Source: Chryseobacterium artocarpi (GTDB lineage Bacteria; Bacteroidota; Bacteroidia; Flavobacteriales; Weeksellaceae). Taken from it: a stretch of DNA of 64,000 nt. The position numbers were made by a program, and so were the translations under genes. This document shows positions 9,078-17,960 of the stretch, one piece after another. Location of the stretch: positions 1 through 64,000 of the forward strand of contig NZ_MAYH01000051.1 of NCBI RefSeq assembly GCF_001684975.1. The letters are read 5' to 3'. The notes beneath the pieces are model-generated. The model did no database searches, was not told the DNA's origin, and saw only the letters and a list, made by a program, of their open reading frames with translations. Each line of letters begins with the position of its first letter. Within the stretch, counting starts at the first letter, position 1.

Positions 9078-9992
9078 TCATTCAATTCCTATTTTTTCCT
9101 GAGCACAATCAATGTAGATTGTATTGTTTAAAAATATTTTATTGCCAAGCATTCCGGTCATTCCTGAAAACTTCATGAGCATATATTGAGTTGCAGTAAA
9201 GCCTTCTACGTAAGTAACTTCTGTAAGTGGTACATTCTTATTTTTAAAAGTAATGACGCGGTTACTTTTTGCAGTATAGCTCGTCAAAATATTAAACCTC
9301 GATTGTGGTTTCTCAATAATAACTTTTGATCGTGGTAATTTTAAGCTTTCCCAGATCTCCTTCGAAGTCAAAAGTTCATAAGCACTCGTTCCAGAATCAT
9401 ACAGGAACTTCTCGCTGTTTCCCTCTAAGTCTGCATGAATAATGATTTTTCTCTTTTTGAATTCAAAATCAATAAGGTTATTTTTAAACTTTGCTGGGCA
9501 TTGAGACAGATTGAAAACTACACAATTTTCCTTTAAATTGATTACTGTTTTTCTATACTCAAGAATATCTGCTCCTAAAGTTCCAATGATTTTAACAGGA
9601 TCATTTTTATCATGTAATTTTCCTATGTTGGAAACCTTGATCAACTCAGAAGTCACTTTTGTATTTCCGAGGTAAAATGTTGCAGCTGCCCGATGATTAT
9701 TGATGCTAATACCTTTTATATCCTTTATAGAGTTATGGTAAAGTTCAGTATAAGTTGCTCCGGTATCGAATTGCAGATAATAAGTTGTAGAATCCTTTGG
9801 AAAATGGATAGGGAGGAGTAATACATTTTTATCGTCTCCAATCCATTTGATAGGAATTCTTCCGCTTTCATTTTCTAGTGTTAAGTAATTCTTTTCCGGG
9901 GTGAATTTTTGGTTGAAATAAATATATCCACCGAATGCTGTTAGAATGATTAGAATTAAAATTGATACTAAAATTTTCTTGATGATTTTCAT
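9078..9992 (-). CDS. Retropepsin-like aspartyl protease family protein, membrane-anchored
   Basis: About 304 residues from ATG 9992; a GTG at 10007 would add five. An N-terminal hydrophobic helix (MKIIKKILVSILILIILTAF) anchors it or directs export. Two aspartyl-protease-like sites are visible: YLQFDTGATYTEL and, about 120 residues later, FLYDSGTSAYELL, i.e. D(T/S)G in each half, as in pepsin-like or retropepsin-like folds. Homologues in Bacteroidota are annotated as aspartyl protease family proteins, usually without known substrates. It lies downstream of an XRE regulator on the same strand, about 90 bases apart. Confidence 0.65.
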   Translation of the reverse strand: MKIIKKILVSILILIILTAFGGYIYFNQKFTPEKNYLTLENESGRIPIKWIGDDKNVLLLPIHFPKDSTTYYLQFDTGATYTELYHNSIKDIKGISINNHRAAATFYLGNTKVTSELIKVSNIGKLHDKNDPVKIIGTLGADILEYRKTVINLKENCVVFNLSQCPAKFKNNLIDFEFKKRKIIIHADLEGNSEKFLYDSGTSAYELLTSKEIWESLKLPRSKVIIEKPQSRFNILTSYTAKSNRVITFKNKNVPLTEVTYVEGFTATQYMLMKFSGMTGMLGNKIFLNNTIYIDCAQEKIGIE

Positions 9993-10079
9993 GCTGATTT
10001 TTTGCACAAGATTCGGAAATCCAATGCTGATTTTGCATAAAAGTGATATGACAGTTTTACGACAATTCTGTGACTTTTA

Positions 10080-10622
10080 TTATAAGAAATTGGTTTTCAG
10101 TTTTATACTTAAATCCTGGTGGTGGTTCAGGCTGATTCCATTTTTAATGATAATGAATAATTTTAAAATTAAAAACAGAATCAGAAAAGCTAGAAAAAGA
10201 GGAAATTTAAACGATAAAAACTTTTGAATAAAAGGACTTATAATCATTAAAACAGAAAAAATCACTGATATAATAATCTGAATACAGATAATACCTTTTC
10301 CAAGCTCTTTATTTCGTAAATCCTTTGTCTGATACGTTAGAATTGTAGGAACAATGACACCTCCAAAAGGAATAATAATTCCGGTGAGTGCAGAAAGATT
10401 AATGATTTTGGCTCTTTGAATATCTACTTGTTCTTTCGAGGTGGTGATCAGGCTTTCCGGTGAGATTTCTAAGGCTTGAGCAAGAGCTTTTAATGTAAAC
10501 CCTTTTAGAATATTACCCGCTTCAACTCTCTGAACAGTTCGAAGAGATAGCCCCGATCTTTCGGCAAGCTCACTCTGAGTTAAATTCATTTTCTCTCTCA
10601 ACATCTTAACCTGATTTTCCAT
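10080..10622 (-). CDS. XRE-family DNA-binding protein with C-terminal membrane domain
   Basis: 180 residues. Residues 1-62 form a Cro/CI-type helix-turn-helix (REKMNLTQSELAERSGLSLRTVQRVEAG). The C-terminal half carries three hydrophobic helices (LSALTGIIIPFGGVIVPTIL, IICIQIIISVIFSVLMI, FLAFLILFLILKLFIII), a DUF4870-like arrangement. It is therefore a membrane-tethered regulator common in flavobacteria. The target is not known; the divergent TonB-dependent receptor gene and the gene downstream are candidates because they share the intergenic region or strand. Confidence 0.82.
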   Translation of the reverse strand: MENQVKMLREKMNLTQSELAERSGLSLRTVQRVEAGNILKGFTLKALAQALEISPESLITTSKEQVDIQRAKIINLSALTGIIIPFGGVIVPTILTYQTKDLRNKELGKGIICIQIIISVIFSVLMIISPFIQKFLSFKFPLFLAFLILFLILKLFIIIKNGISLNHHQDLSIKLKTNFL

Positions 10623-10980
10623 GATCTTTAAGGTATAGTTTTCTGCGATAATCTGCTAATTTAAAAAAAGAAGGTTATATCTATATTTTTAAATTGTGGA
10701 TAACTTGTTAGTATTTTGTGGAAAACCTAATATCTCCAATTTTTAAAATGTAGTAAGAACAAGGATCTGTTGCATGAAATGATTGGAAATAAGCTGATAG
10801 ATTGAATTAAATCAGAATATAATTTAAAAATAAGTTAGAAAATTTTTCATTTTATTTCAGATGTAAGGAAATAGAATACTGTGTTTTATTTAGAATAATT
10901 CAAATTAATATTGTGGGAAAATTTGTTTATCCTTTATTTTGCACCTTTATTTATAATTATTTTAAATAAGGCTGAAAAAA
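10623..10980. promoter_or_regulatory. Divergent control region with DnaA-box-like sites
   Basis: 358 bases between the XRE gene and the TonB receptor gene. TGTGGATAA at 10695-10703 is a perfect reverse-oriented DnaA consensus box (TTATCCACA), and TGTGGAAAA at 10717-10725 differs from it by one base in the same orientation. The receptor promoter candidate is at 10911-10941. No small ORF convinces. Confidence 0.45.
10911..10941 (+). promoter_or_regulatory. Candidate promoter of the TonB receptor gene
   Basis: TTG (10911-10913) and TATTTTG (10935-10941) form a near-consensus Bacteroidota -33/-7 pair; the -7 is one base short of TAnnTTTG. It would give a leader of about 30 bases before ATG 10981. 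Confidence 0.45.
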
Positions 10981-13452
10981 ATGATACAATCAAGTGAAAA
11001 TGAGCTTCCCGTGAAGCCTGAAATTCATTTCAAACAAGCAGCGCAGGAAGACGTTGTAACAGGTAAAATAATTCAATGGTCTAAACCATTTATGATCTTC
11101 TTCTTTTCTCTCATCAGTATAACCCAAATCTATGCTCAGGAAATAAAAACCGGAATAATCGGTAAGGTGAGTATGGTAGATGGGCAACCATTGAGAGCAA
11201 TCTCTGTTTCTTTATTGGAAACTAACCGCCAAACTCTTACAGATGATAATGGGAATTATCAATTTGAGCAGCTAAATGCAGGGAATTATACTATAAAACT
11301 ACAAATTTTAGGTTCTAAGGAAATTCGTATTCCTGTTGAAGTAAAAACAGGAGAAACAGCAACATTGGATTATCAGCTGACGAAAGAAAATATTCAGGCG
11401 ATTCAGGAAGTTGTAATCATGAAAAACACCAACAGGTTTTCTAAAAAAGAAAGCGGTTTTGTGGCTAGATTACCTTTAAAAAACCTTGAAAATCCACAAG
11501 TTTATAACACAGTTACAAAGGAGCTTTTTCAGGAACAGGTAGCAGTAGATTTAGGAAGTATTTCTAAAAATGTACCCGGTGCAGGAGTTCCAATGATTGC
11601 CAATCAGGGAAGAGTAACATTCCGTTCAAGAGGTTTTGAAACAGAGCCTAATGCAAGAAACGGAGTAGCAGGAGCAGCATTTTCAGTGATTGATCCTGTA
11701 AATTTAGAACGTATTGAAGCTATAAAAGGACCTTCTGCAACTTTATTTGGAAAAAGTGTAGCAAGCAGCTATGGTGGCGTTTACAATCGTGTAACTAAAA
11801 AGCCTTACAACAGTTTTGGCGGCGAAGTTGGATATGTAGGTGGAAGCTGGAGTTATAACAGGCTGACAGTAGATGTGAATACTCCGGTGAACAAAGACAG
11901 AACAGCATTGTTCCGTTTGAACGCAGCCGGGACTTTTGAAAAAAGTTTTCAGGATTTGGGCTTTAGTAATTCTTTGGCGATTGCTCCAAGTTTTTCCTAT
12001 CAGATTAATGATCGTATGTCGCTTCTTTTGGATGTAGAATTCAACCAAGCAAAAGGAACTTCCGTAGTTCGTTTTAACCCGTATACAGGAAGTAATAAAA
12101 TTCAGTCGATTGCCGATATGAAGTTTCCATATTATAAAAATTTCCTCGGTGATGACCTGGCTTATGAAACACAGATGATGAATATCTTCGCTCAGCTGAA
12201 CTATAAAGTTTCCGAAAACTGGACGTCACAGACTATTCTTTCCCGTGCAAGATCTACCATCAATGGATATATCTCTGCAATCAACGGAAAAACAGATTCT
12301 ACGGCAAGTGCACAGGTGATGGTAGGTACCACTTCATTTATTGCTACCAATATCCAACAGAATTTTATCGGAGATTTTCATATCGGACGTTTCAGAAACA
12401 GAATGGTAGTAGGATTGGATTATTATAACAATTCTAATCATTTTGACCGTTATCATACCAATACAAAGGTTTTTAATTTTGTACATCCTTCTGCAGATTT
12501 CCGAGTGAACAGAAGTATTATTGACGCGCTTACAGCAACTTCTACAATGAGAAAGGAGAATAATAGTGATAATACCTATGCAGCATATGTTTCCAACGTA
12601 TTTAATGTCACCGACCAATTGATGGTAATGGCAAGTTTAAGAGTTGACAGATTCCAGTTTAAAGGAGTTCGTGATCTTGTAACCGGAGAAATAAAAGGAG
12701 GGTTAAGCAATAGTGGAACACAGGCTGGTCCTTATGGGCAGACAGCTCTTTCACCCAAGTTGGGTCTTGTCTATGAAATTCTTAAAAATAAGGTTTCACT
12801 TTTTGGGAATTATATGAACGGCTTTAATAATGTAAGTGGTGCTGATATCAATGGAAATACCTTCAAACCCGAATATGCAAATCAGTGGGAATTTGGAGTA
12901 AAAGGAGATATCTTCAATCACAGACTTGTAGGAACATTGAGCTATTACAATATCCGTGTAGATAATATTTTAAGAACAAATCCTGATGATATCAATTATT
13001 CAATACAGGATGGAACGCAATTAAGTAAAGGATTTGAAGCAGAAATAACAGCGAACCCTTTTGACGGATTGAATATTGTAGCTGGTTATGCTTACAACGA
13101 TAGTAAATTTACCAACGCAAATCCTTCTGTTAATGGCTTAAGACCTGCGTTATCCGGACCTGCAAATATGTTCAACTTCTGGATTAGCTACAGGATTTCA
13201 GAAGGAAAACTGAAAGGTCTTGGAATAGGAGGAGGTGGAAATATGGGATCTTCTTCCTATCAGACCAATACACAAACTGCAAAGGTGATTATTCCATCTT
13301 ATAAAATGTTTGATTTGGGAATTTTCTATGACCAGCCAAAATACAGAGTAGGGTTAAAATTTGATAACATTACCAATGAAAAAGCGTGGTCGGTACGTTT
13401 AACACCACAAGCTCCGGCACGTTTCTTAGGAAGTGTTTCTCTGAAGTTTTAA
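10981..13452 (+). CDS. TonB-dependent siderophore-type receptor
   Basis: 823 residues. The start at 10981 gives an unusually long N-terminus before the hydrophobic signal (MIFFFSLISITQIYAQ, about residues 38-53); a start near 11092 is possible. Next comes a carboxypeptidase-like regulatory domain (GKVSMVDGQPLRAISVSLLETNRQTLTDDNGNY shape, about 60-130), then the plug (VPGAGVPMIANQGRVTFRSRGFE, IEAIKGPSATLFGK) and a 22-strand barrel ending VSLKF with terminal aromatic Phe. The plug and barrel resemble FhuA/FpvA-like ferric siderophore receptors. Likely substrate is a ferric siderophore, but no synthesis or PepSY genes adjoin to confirm it. Confidence 0.9.
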   Translation: MIQSSENELPVKPEIHFKQAAQEDVVTGKIIQWSKPFMIFFFSLISITQIYAQEIKTGIIGKVSMVDGQPLRAISVSLLETNRQTLTDDNGNYQFEQLNAGNYTIKLQILGSKEIRIPVEVKTGETATLDYQLTKENIQAIQEVVIMKNTNRFSKKESGFVARLPLKNLENPQVYNTVTKELFQEQVAVDLGSISKNVPGAGVPMIANQGRVTFRSRGFETEPNARNGVAGAAFSVIDPVNLERIEAIKGPSATLFGKSVASSYGGVYNRVTKKPYNSFGGEVGYVGGSWSYNRLTVDVNTPVNKDRTALFRLNAAGTFEKSFQDLGFSNSLAIAPSFSYQINDRMSLLLDVEFNQAKGTSVVRFNPYTGSNKIQSIADMKFPYYKNFLGDDLAYETQMMNIFAQLNYKVSENWTSQTILSRARSTINGYISAINGKTDSTASAQVMVGTTSFIATNIQQNFIGDFHIGRFRNRMVVGLDYYNNSNHFDRYHTNTKVFNFVHPSADFRVNRSIIDALTATSTMRKENNSDNTYAAYVSNVFNVTDQLMVMASLRVDRFQFKGVRDLVTGEIKGGLSNSGTQAGPYGQTALSPKLGLVYEILKNKVSLFGNYMNGFNNVSGADINGNTFKPEYANQWEFGVKGDIFNHRLVGTLSYYNIRVDNILRTNPDDINYSIQDGTQLSKGFEAEITANPFDGLNIVAGYAYNDSKFTNANPSVNGLRPALSGPANMFNFWISYRISEGKLKGLGIGGGGNMGSSSYQTNTQTAKVIIPSYKMFDLGIFYDQPKYRVGLKFDNITNEKAWSVRLTPQAPARFLGSVSLKF

Positions 13453-13472
13453 TAATGATATAATTGATCATA

Positions 13473-13508
13473 AAACAGCCCTCGATTTCAACTGATCGAG
13501 GGCTGTTT
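13473..13508. terminator. Bidirectional terminator
   Basis: Perfect 14-bp stem AAACAGCCCTCGAT / ATCGAGGGCTGTTT (13473-13486, 13495-13508) between convergent genes. Confidence 0.88.
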
Positions 13509-13529
13509 GTTTAATATATTTTATTCTTT

Positions 13530-14264
13530 TTAATTAATCCAAAGACAGTAATTATTGCGGTATCGTATCGTATAATAAGGGATTCCCTGTAATGTTCCCT
13601 TTGTCTTATCCTGCCAATCCTGTCGGATTACATAAAGTCCGGGCATTGTTGCTTTAAAAGTAACCTTGTGGTTTTCATCTGTCGGAATATTTTTTTCCCA
13701 GTTTTCAGGATTAAAAATTCTAATCATTGTTCCTTTCTCCGCAGGTTTCATATTACGATATGGAAACACAGTGTAAATCCTGTTCTTTTCCTGAAGAATG
13801 ATATCCATCTGTTGAAGTGGTAAATTGTTATTAAAGACAGCTCCTACCTGATAAGCTCCACACATAAAATCTATTGGACGTACATTATCCTCCTGGTTTT
13901 TTGAACGGATTAAAACAGGTTGTTGATCATTTATTCCAAAAATTCGGTAAGTTCCTTCTTTGTCAGGAGTAAAAGTTGTTTCCCAATGATCCTCTTTCGG
14001 CTGTAATTGAATCTTTGATTTTTCACCTTTAGCATTAAGGATAAAGAAACCGAAATCTTTGATCCTTTGAAATTCAGGACCTGTAGTTCTGTGTCGTTCA
14101 CTAAGTTCGTCAATAAAACCATAACAAACCTGAATTTTGACCTGTTCTTTTACCTTTCCGGAACCATGAATTTCCATCCAATATGCACTCGCTTTTGTAA
14201 GTTGAGGAAGAAGAAAAACAGTTAAAAATAACAGCAGAGAAAATGCTGCCCGCCCTTTGTACAT
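13530..14264 (-). CDS. DUF4198-like exported protein
   Basis: 244 residues with a signal peptide (RAAFSLLLFLTVFLLPQLTKASA) and a mature start AYWMEIHGSGKVKEQVKIQV. The pattern of a short periplasmic beta-rich protein beginning 'fW-E---g-g--g----v', with EGTYRI and PGLYVIRQDW strands, resembles DUF4198/NikM-like domains, sometimes linked to metal uptake through TonB receptors. It is convergent with the TonB receptor gene but shares no promoter with it. The family assignment is by eye only. Confidence 0.5.
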   Translation of the reverse strand: MYKGRAAFSLLLFLTVFLLPQLTKASAYWMEIHGSGKVKEQVKIQVCYGFIDELSERHRTTGPEFQRIKDFGFFILNAKGEKSKIQLQPKEDHWETTFTPDKEGTYRIFGINDQQPVLIRSKNQEDNVRPIDFMCGAYQVGAVFNNNLPLQQMDIILQEKNRIYTVFPYRNMKPAEKGTMIRIFNPENWEKNIPTDENHKVTFKATMPGLYVIRQDWQDKTKGTLQGIPYYTIRYRNNYCLWIN

Positions 14265-14380
14265 TGTAATTGCATTGTATTAATAATGCTAATTTAGGGA
14301 AAAAGGTCTTACAAAGAAAAACCGCGGTATTAAAAATGCCGCAGTAAACTGAACTCAAATGATTGATTTTTCTGTCTTTT

Positions 14381-14794
14381 TTATGCTCCCGTTCTGCACA
14401 TCGCATCCCAGGTAGTCCAGAAATGTGCATTGATAGCCCCGATCAGAGGATGAGTACTGTCTGCTACAATTCCTACCATTGAAGCACAGTTGGAATTACA
14501 GCCTATCTCATTATTGCTTCCGGTTTGTGGAGGGATTTGTCTCCAGGTACCCGTAGAACCACTTAATAATTCTACTTTAATTTCAAAGATACCTGAAAGA
14601 TTAGGAGTTTGGATTTGTTTTGTCGGATTGTCGCTTGAAATTGAATCGCTCCAATTTCCTTGTGAAAATGTTACACGCCATTTAGTAATCATTTTAGCAG
14701 TATCATTTTGGGGTGAAAGATATACCCAGAACTGTGCTCCGCCTCCCAGTTGTAGCTGACCGGTAGAGTTTGCATTTACACTTGTAGATGTCAT
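14381..14794 (-). CDS. Hypothetical small protein, Ser/Thr/Asn-rich
   Basis: 137 residues: MTSTSVNANSTGQLQLGGG..., no signal peptide, no membrane segment. The sequence looks beta-rich (AQFWVYLSPQND, ITKWRVTFSQGNW, IFEIKVELLSGSTGTWRQIPPQ) and ends with a Cys-containing part (EIGCNSNCASM, WDAMCRTGA). It lies upstream of the DUF4198-like gene on the same strand with a 116-base spacer. No family recognised. An overlapping plus-strand frame (14490-14759) is less likely because it lacks a plausible context. Confidence 0.55.
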   Translation of the reverse strand: MTSTSVNANSTGQLQLGGGAQFWVYLSPQNDTAKMITKWRVTFSQGNWSDSISSDNPTKQIQTPNLSGIFEIKVELLSGSTGTWRQIPPQTGSNNEIGCNSNCASMVGIVADSTHPLIGAINAHFWTTWDAMCRTGA

Positions 14795-15144
14795 ATTAAT
14801 TGTTTTTTGTGGTTATTTTGTATTTCAAAGTAACGAAGAACAAAGCAGAAGATGTAGAGTAGAAATAACCAATTATATAGCTGAGTATAAATACTTAGCA
14901 GAATATAAAGTTCAGAATTAACTTACAAATTTTGTGAATAACCTTAATACAGACGGGGGATTTTTTTGAAATGTAAAGGGATACTTTTATATGTATGAAG
15001 TAAAGATGGAATTAACATTGTTGATTCTCATTAAGCAGACAAATAAATCAAGGAGTTTCTTCAGCGACAAAATCGTATTGCTTCGTTTACTTGAAATCCA
15101 CAGATTGTTGATAACCAGATCTATAAAAGTATATAGGAAAACAA
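14795..15144. other. Intergenic region without a recognisable gene
   Basis: About 350 bases between the hypothetical gene (minus) and the tRNA terminator. Stops in all frames; no repeat or RNA fold that I could identify. Confidence 0.4.
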
Positions 15145-15175
15145 AAAAGTCTTAAGCATAAAACCTAAGACTTTT
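15145..15175 (-). terminator. Terminator downstream of tRNA-Ser
   Basis: 10-bp stem AAAAGTCTTA / TAAGACTTTT (15145-15154, 15166-15175) just beyond the 3' end of the tRNA. Confidence 0.75.
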
Positions 15176-15180
15176 CTTTG

Positions 15181-15267
15181 CAGAGAGGAAGGGATTCGAA
15201 CCCTCGATACAGTTACCCGTATACTACCTTTCCAGGGTAGCTCCTTCAACCACTCGGACACCTCTCT
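15181..15267 (-). tRNA. tRNA-Ser (GGA)
   Basis: An 87-base class II tRNA with a 7-bp acceptor (AGAGAGG / CCTCTCT, discriminator G), D arm GTCCGAGTGG, anticodon loop CTGGAAA with anticodon GGA, a long variable arm (TATACGGGTAACTGTATC) and T-arm GAGGGTTCGAATCCCTTC. CCA is not encoded. It reads serine codons UCC/UCU. Confidence 0.96.
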
Positions 15268-15313
15268 TTTTGAGATTGCAAAAATAGAATATTTTCTTTA
15301 AATACCAAATTTT

Positions 15314-16342
15314 TTAATGCAATTTTTCAGCGGTAATCTCTCCACAAAGGCTTTGGGTAAAGTTATCTGCAAAACTTCCTGAGTAATTAGGATTATCAAT
15401 CAGGTGCATGGCTTTTGTAATCGCAGTTTCTGCTGTCATATCTCTTCCACTGATGGCTCCGATTCTTGAGAAGATATTACTGTTCTCATATTTTCCGAAT
15501 GAAATACCACCTGAAATACACTGACTTACCACGACGATCTCCGTTCCGTTATTTCTGATTTCCTGAAGCGTTTCCTGAGTTTTCTCACTGCTGAAAATAG
15601 TTCCCGAACCGAAAACCTGAAGGATAAGTACTTTCATCTTAGGAATTTCCCTGAAATGACTTAAATGCATCCCTGGGAAAATTCTCCAGAACAGAATGTC
15701 TTCGGAAATATGTTCATCCACATGAAACTCTACAGAAGGATCACAACGGAAAAGATTTTCTTTAATAATATTTAAATGAACCCCGGATTGTCCTAAAATA
15801 GGGTAATTTGGACTGGCATATGCATCAAAATATTCCGCAGAATACTTCAATGTTCTGTTTCCTCTTAGCAGTTTGTATTCAAAATATATAGCAACTTCCT
15901 GAATAACTGCTTCGTCATTTTCATACAAGCTTGCATAATACAGACTCGTAAGAAGATTTTCCTTAGCATCGGTTCTCAAGTCTCCAATCGGAAGCTGGGA
16001 ACCCGTCATGATCACAGGTTTTTTCAGCCCTTTCAACATAAAACTTAATGCTGAAGCAGTGTAAGACATGGTGTCTGTGCCATGAAGGATTAAGAAGCCA
16101 TCATAATCTTTATAATTTTCAAAGATATAATTAGCAATCACCCTCCATTCCGTAGGTCCCATATCCGATGAGTCTAATGGTTTGGCAAAGGGATGTACAA
16201 AAACTTCACATTCCATAAGCTTCATTTCAGGCATCTTTTCAAAGATATTTCCAAAATCAAAGGCACGGAGACTTCCGGTTTCATAATCTTTTTCCATACC
16301 AATGGTTCCTCCGGTATAGATGAGCAGGACTTTTCGCTTCAT
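15314..16342 (-). CDS. ansA: Type I L-asparaginase
   Basis: 342 residues, typical for cytoplasmic AnsA (about 335-340). The two catalytic threonine motifs are present: LLIYTGGTIGM at the N-terminus and LHGTDTMSYTASAL around residue 85-98, followed by PVIMTGSQLPIGDLRTDAKEN and the C-terminal ISGGISFGKYENS. It hydrolyses asparagine to aspartate and ammonia. It is divergent from trmH; a TAnnTTTG element on the minus strand (16388-16395) about 45 bases upstream is a candidate promoter. The contrast with asnB at 48465 shows that the organism both makes and degrades asparagine. Confidence 0.92.
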   Translation of the reverse strand: MKRKVLLIYTGGTIGMEKDYETGSLRAFDFGNIFEKMPEMKLMECEVFVHPFAKPLDSSDMGPTEWRVIANYIFENYKDYDGFLILHGTDTMSYTASALSFMLKGLKKPVIMTGSQLPIGDLRTDAKENLLTSLYYASLYENDEAVIQEVAIYFEYKLLRGNRTLKYSAEYFDAYASPNYPILGQSGVHLNIIKENLFRCDPSVEFHVDEHISEDILFWRIFPGMHLSHFREIPKMKVLILQVFGSGTIFSSEKTQETLQEIRNNGTEIVVVSQCISGGISFGKYENSNIFSRIGAISGRDMTAETAITKAMHLIDNPNYSGSFADNFTQSLCGEITAEKLH

Positions 16343-16502
16343 GTACTAATTGTATTAAGAATTTATGCCCGATTAGGCTTCATAGCCCAAAATTACGTTA
16401 ATTTGCAAAGATTTGAAAATGAATGAAACGCTTATGCTGAAATTTTATCAGAATAAACTGAAAATGGTAGGCGTTTACCTTAGCTATTGAAAAAATAACT
16501 GA

Positions 16503-17183
16503 ATGCAGATGAAAGACTTAGCACAAACTTATGAATATTTAAAACAGTTTTTAACAGAAGAAAGACTTACAAAAATTGAACATTTTTCCCAGGAAAGTTC
16601 TGATTTTGTACTTCCGGTTGTAGAAGATGTCTATCAGTTTAGAAATGCCGCAGCAATTGTACGTTCTGTAGAAGCGTGCGGTTTTCATAAGGTAGTGGCA
16701 TTGCAGGAAGAATATAGCTTTGAACCGAATCTTCGTGTTACCAAAGGGGCTGATACCTGGGTAGAGGTTGAAAAACTTCCCAGAAACATGGAATCTTTTC
16801 AGAATATAAAAGACAGAGGATATAAAATAGTAGCCGTTTCATTGGAAAAAAATGCTAAAATGCTTCCTGAATATGAAGTGACAGAACCTATTGCTTTGGT
16901 TTTTGGGACTGAAATGGAAGGGGTTTCCAAAGAAATTCTGGATTTTGCAGATGAAACGCTGGCGATTCCTATGTATGGTTTTACAAGAAGTTTTAATGTT
17001 TCTGTAGCAGCATCCATTTGTATGTATGAATTAAAACAGAAGCTGATGAAATCCGGGATTGATTATAAACTGAATGAGGAAAAGCTTCTAAGAATGAAAA
17101 TCCTTTGGACGGTAAATTCAATCAGAAGCGGACAGCAGATTTTTGATAAATATCTGAGAGAGAATAATATCGACTGGAAATAA
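16503..17183 (+). CDS. trmH: tRNA (guanosine(18)-2'-O)-methyltransferase, SpoU family
   Basis: 226 residues. The three SpoU/TrmH knot motifs are seen: VYQFRNAAAIVRSVEACGF (motif 1, about residues 50-60; N and R conserved), IALVFGTEMEGVS (motif 2) and IPMYGFTRSFNVSVAASICMYE (motif 3). It methylates the ribose of G18 in tRNA using S-adenosylmethionine; substrate assignment rests on similarity in length and motif spacing to TrmH rather than RlmB. An alternative ATG two codons downstream (16509) is possible. A terminator hairpin follows at 17201. Confidence 0.85.
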   Translation: MQMKDLAQTYEYLKQFLTEERLTKIEHFSQESSDFVLPVVEDVYQFRNAAAIVRSVEACGFHKVVALQEEYSFEPNLRVTKGADTWVEVEKLPRNMESFQNIKDRGYKIVAVSLEKNAKMLPEYEVTEPIALVFGTEMEGVSKEILDFADETLAIPMYGFTRSFNVSVAASICMYELKQKLMKSGIDYKLNEEKLLRMKILWTVNSIRSGQQIFDKYLRENNIDWK

Positions 17184-17200
17184 TCAATTCAAAATAAAAT

Positions 17201-17224
17201 AGGAGGCTAGTAAACTAACCTCCT
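17201..17224. terminator. Terminator between convergent trmH and rsmE
   Basis: 11-bp inverted repeat AGGAGGCTAGT / ACTAACCTCCT with one mismatch (17201-17211, 17214-17224) and T tract after it. Confidence 0.65.
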
Positions 17225-17264
17225 TTATTTTTGCCGTAAATAAATAAGAAAACTATTTATTGTA

Positions 17265-17960
17265 CTATATCATATTGTAGTAATTCCAGGCTGCTACAAA
17301 TACACCTGCCGTTTCTGTTCTTAATCTTTGATTTCCTAATGAAACAGCTTTTATTTTATGCTCAGCCAGAAATGCAATTTCCTTTTCAGAAAAATCTCCT
17401 TCAGGACCAATTAAAAAAGTAATCTCTTCCATTTGAGGAATATTTTTAAGCTCCATTCTTTCCAGATTTTCGTGGCAATGTGCCACAAAAGTATGTTCAG
17501 GATTGATGGTTTTCAAAAAGTCAGGGAGCTTTACAGAATCATTGATGACAGGGAAGTGAAATCTTAAGCTCTGTTTGGAGGCTGCAACAGCCTGTTTTCT
17601 GATCTTATCAATATTGATATTCTTTCGCTCGGTTTTTTCTGTCACGATAATACTGATCTCAGAAATACCCATTTCCACAGCTTTCTCTACGAAAAATTCT
17701 ATACGGTCAATATTCTTTGTAGGAGCAATAGCGATATGAAGCTTAGGATTGAACCCCGGAAGATTGTTTTTAATTTCTAAAACCTCAATACCTGCTTTTT
17801 TTCCTTCAATAAGCAGTTTCCCTGAAGCCAAAGCTCCATTTCCATCCGTTACATGAATTTCTTCACCATCCTTCATACGAAGAACTTTTACGATGTGCTG
17901 CTGTTCCTCGTCATTGATGATGACTTTATTATCTGCTATCTCTCCGTAAAATAATTTCAT
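17265..17960 (-). CDS. rsmE: 16S rRNA (uracil(1498)-N(3))-methyltransferase
   Basis: 231 residues, standard RsmE length. N-terminal PUA-like domain (MKLFYGEIADNKVIINDEEQQHIVKVLRMKDGE) then a SPOUT knot with the diagnostic TFLIGPEGDFSEKEI and SLGNQRLRTETAGVFVAAWNY. It methylates U1498 of 16S rRNA. The start overlaps the end of the upstream small gene by 4 bases, in an apparent operon tsaD - hypothetical - rsmE. Confidence 0.93.
   Translation of the reverse strand: MKLFYGEIADNKVIINDEEQQHIVKVLRMKDGEEIHVTDGNGALASGKLLIEGKKAGIEVLEIKNNLPGFNPKLHIAIAPTKNIDRIEFFVEKAVEMGISEISIIVTEKTERKNINIDKIRKQAVAASKQSLRFHFPVINDSVKLPDFLKTINPEHTFVAHCHENLERMELKNIPQMEEITFLIGPEGDFSEKEIAFLAEHKIKAVSLGNQRLRTETAGVFVAAWNYYNMI

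Noticed and set aside
14490..14759. Plus-strand open frame of 89 codons
   Set aside because: Lies fully antisense to the better-supported minus-strand gene at 14381-14794, with no promoter or family match.
15181..15267. tRNA-associated integration site
   Set aside because: Flanking genes are housekeeping, no integrase and no partial tRNA repeat nearby.
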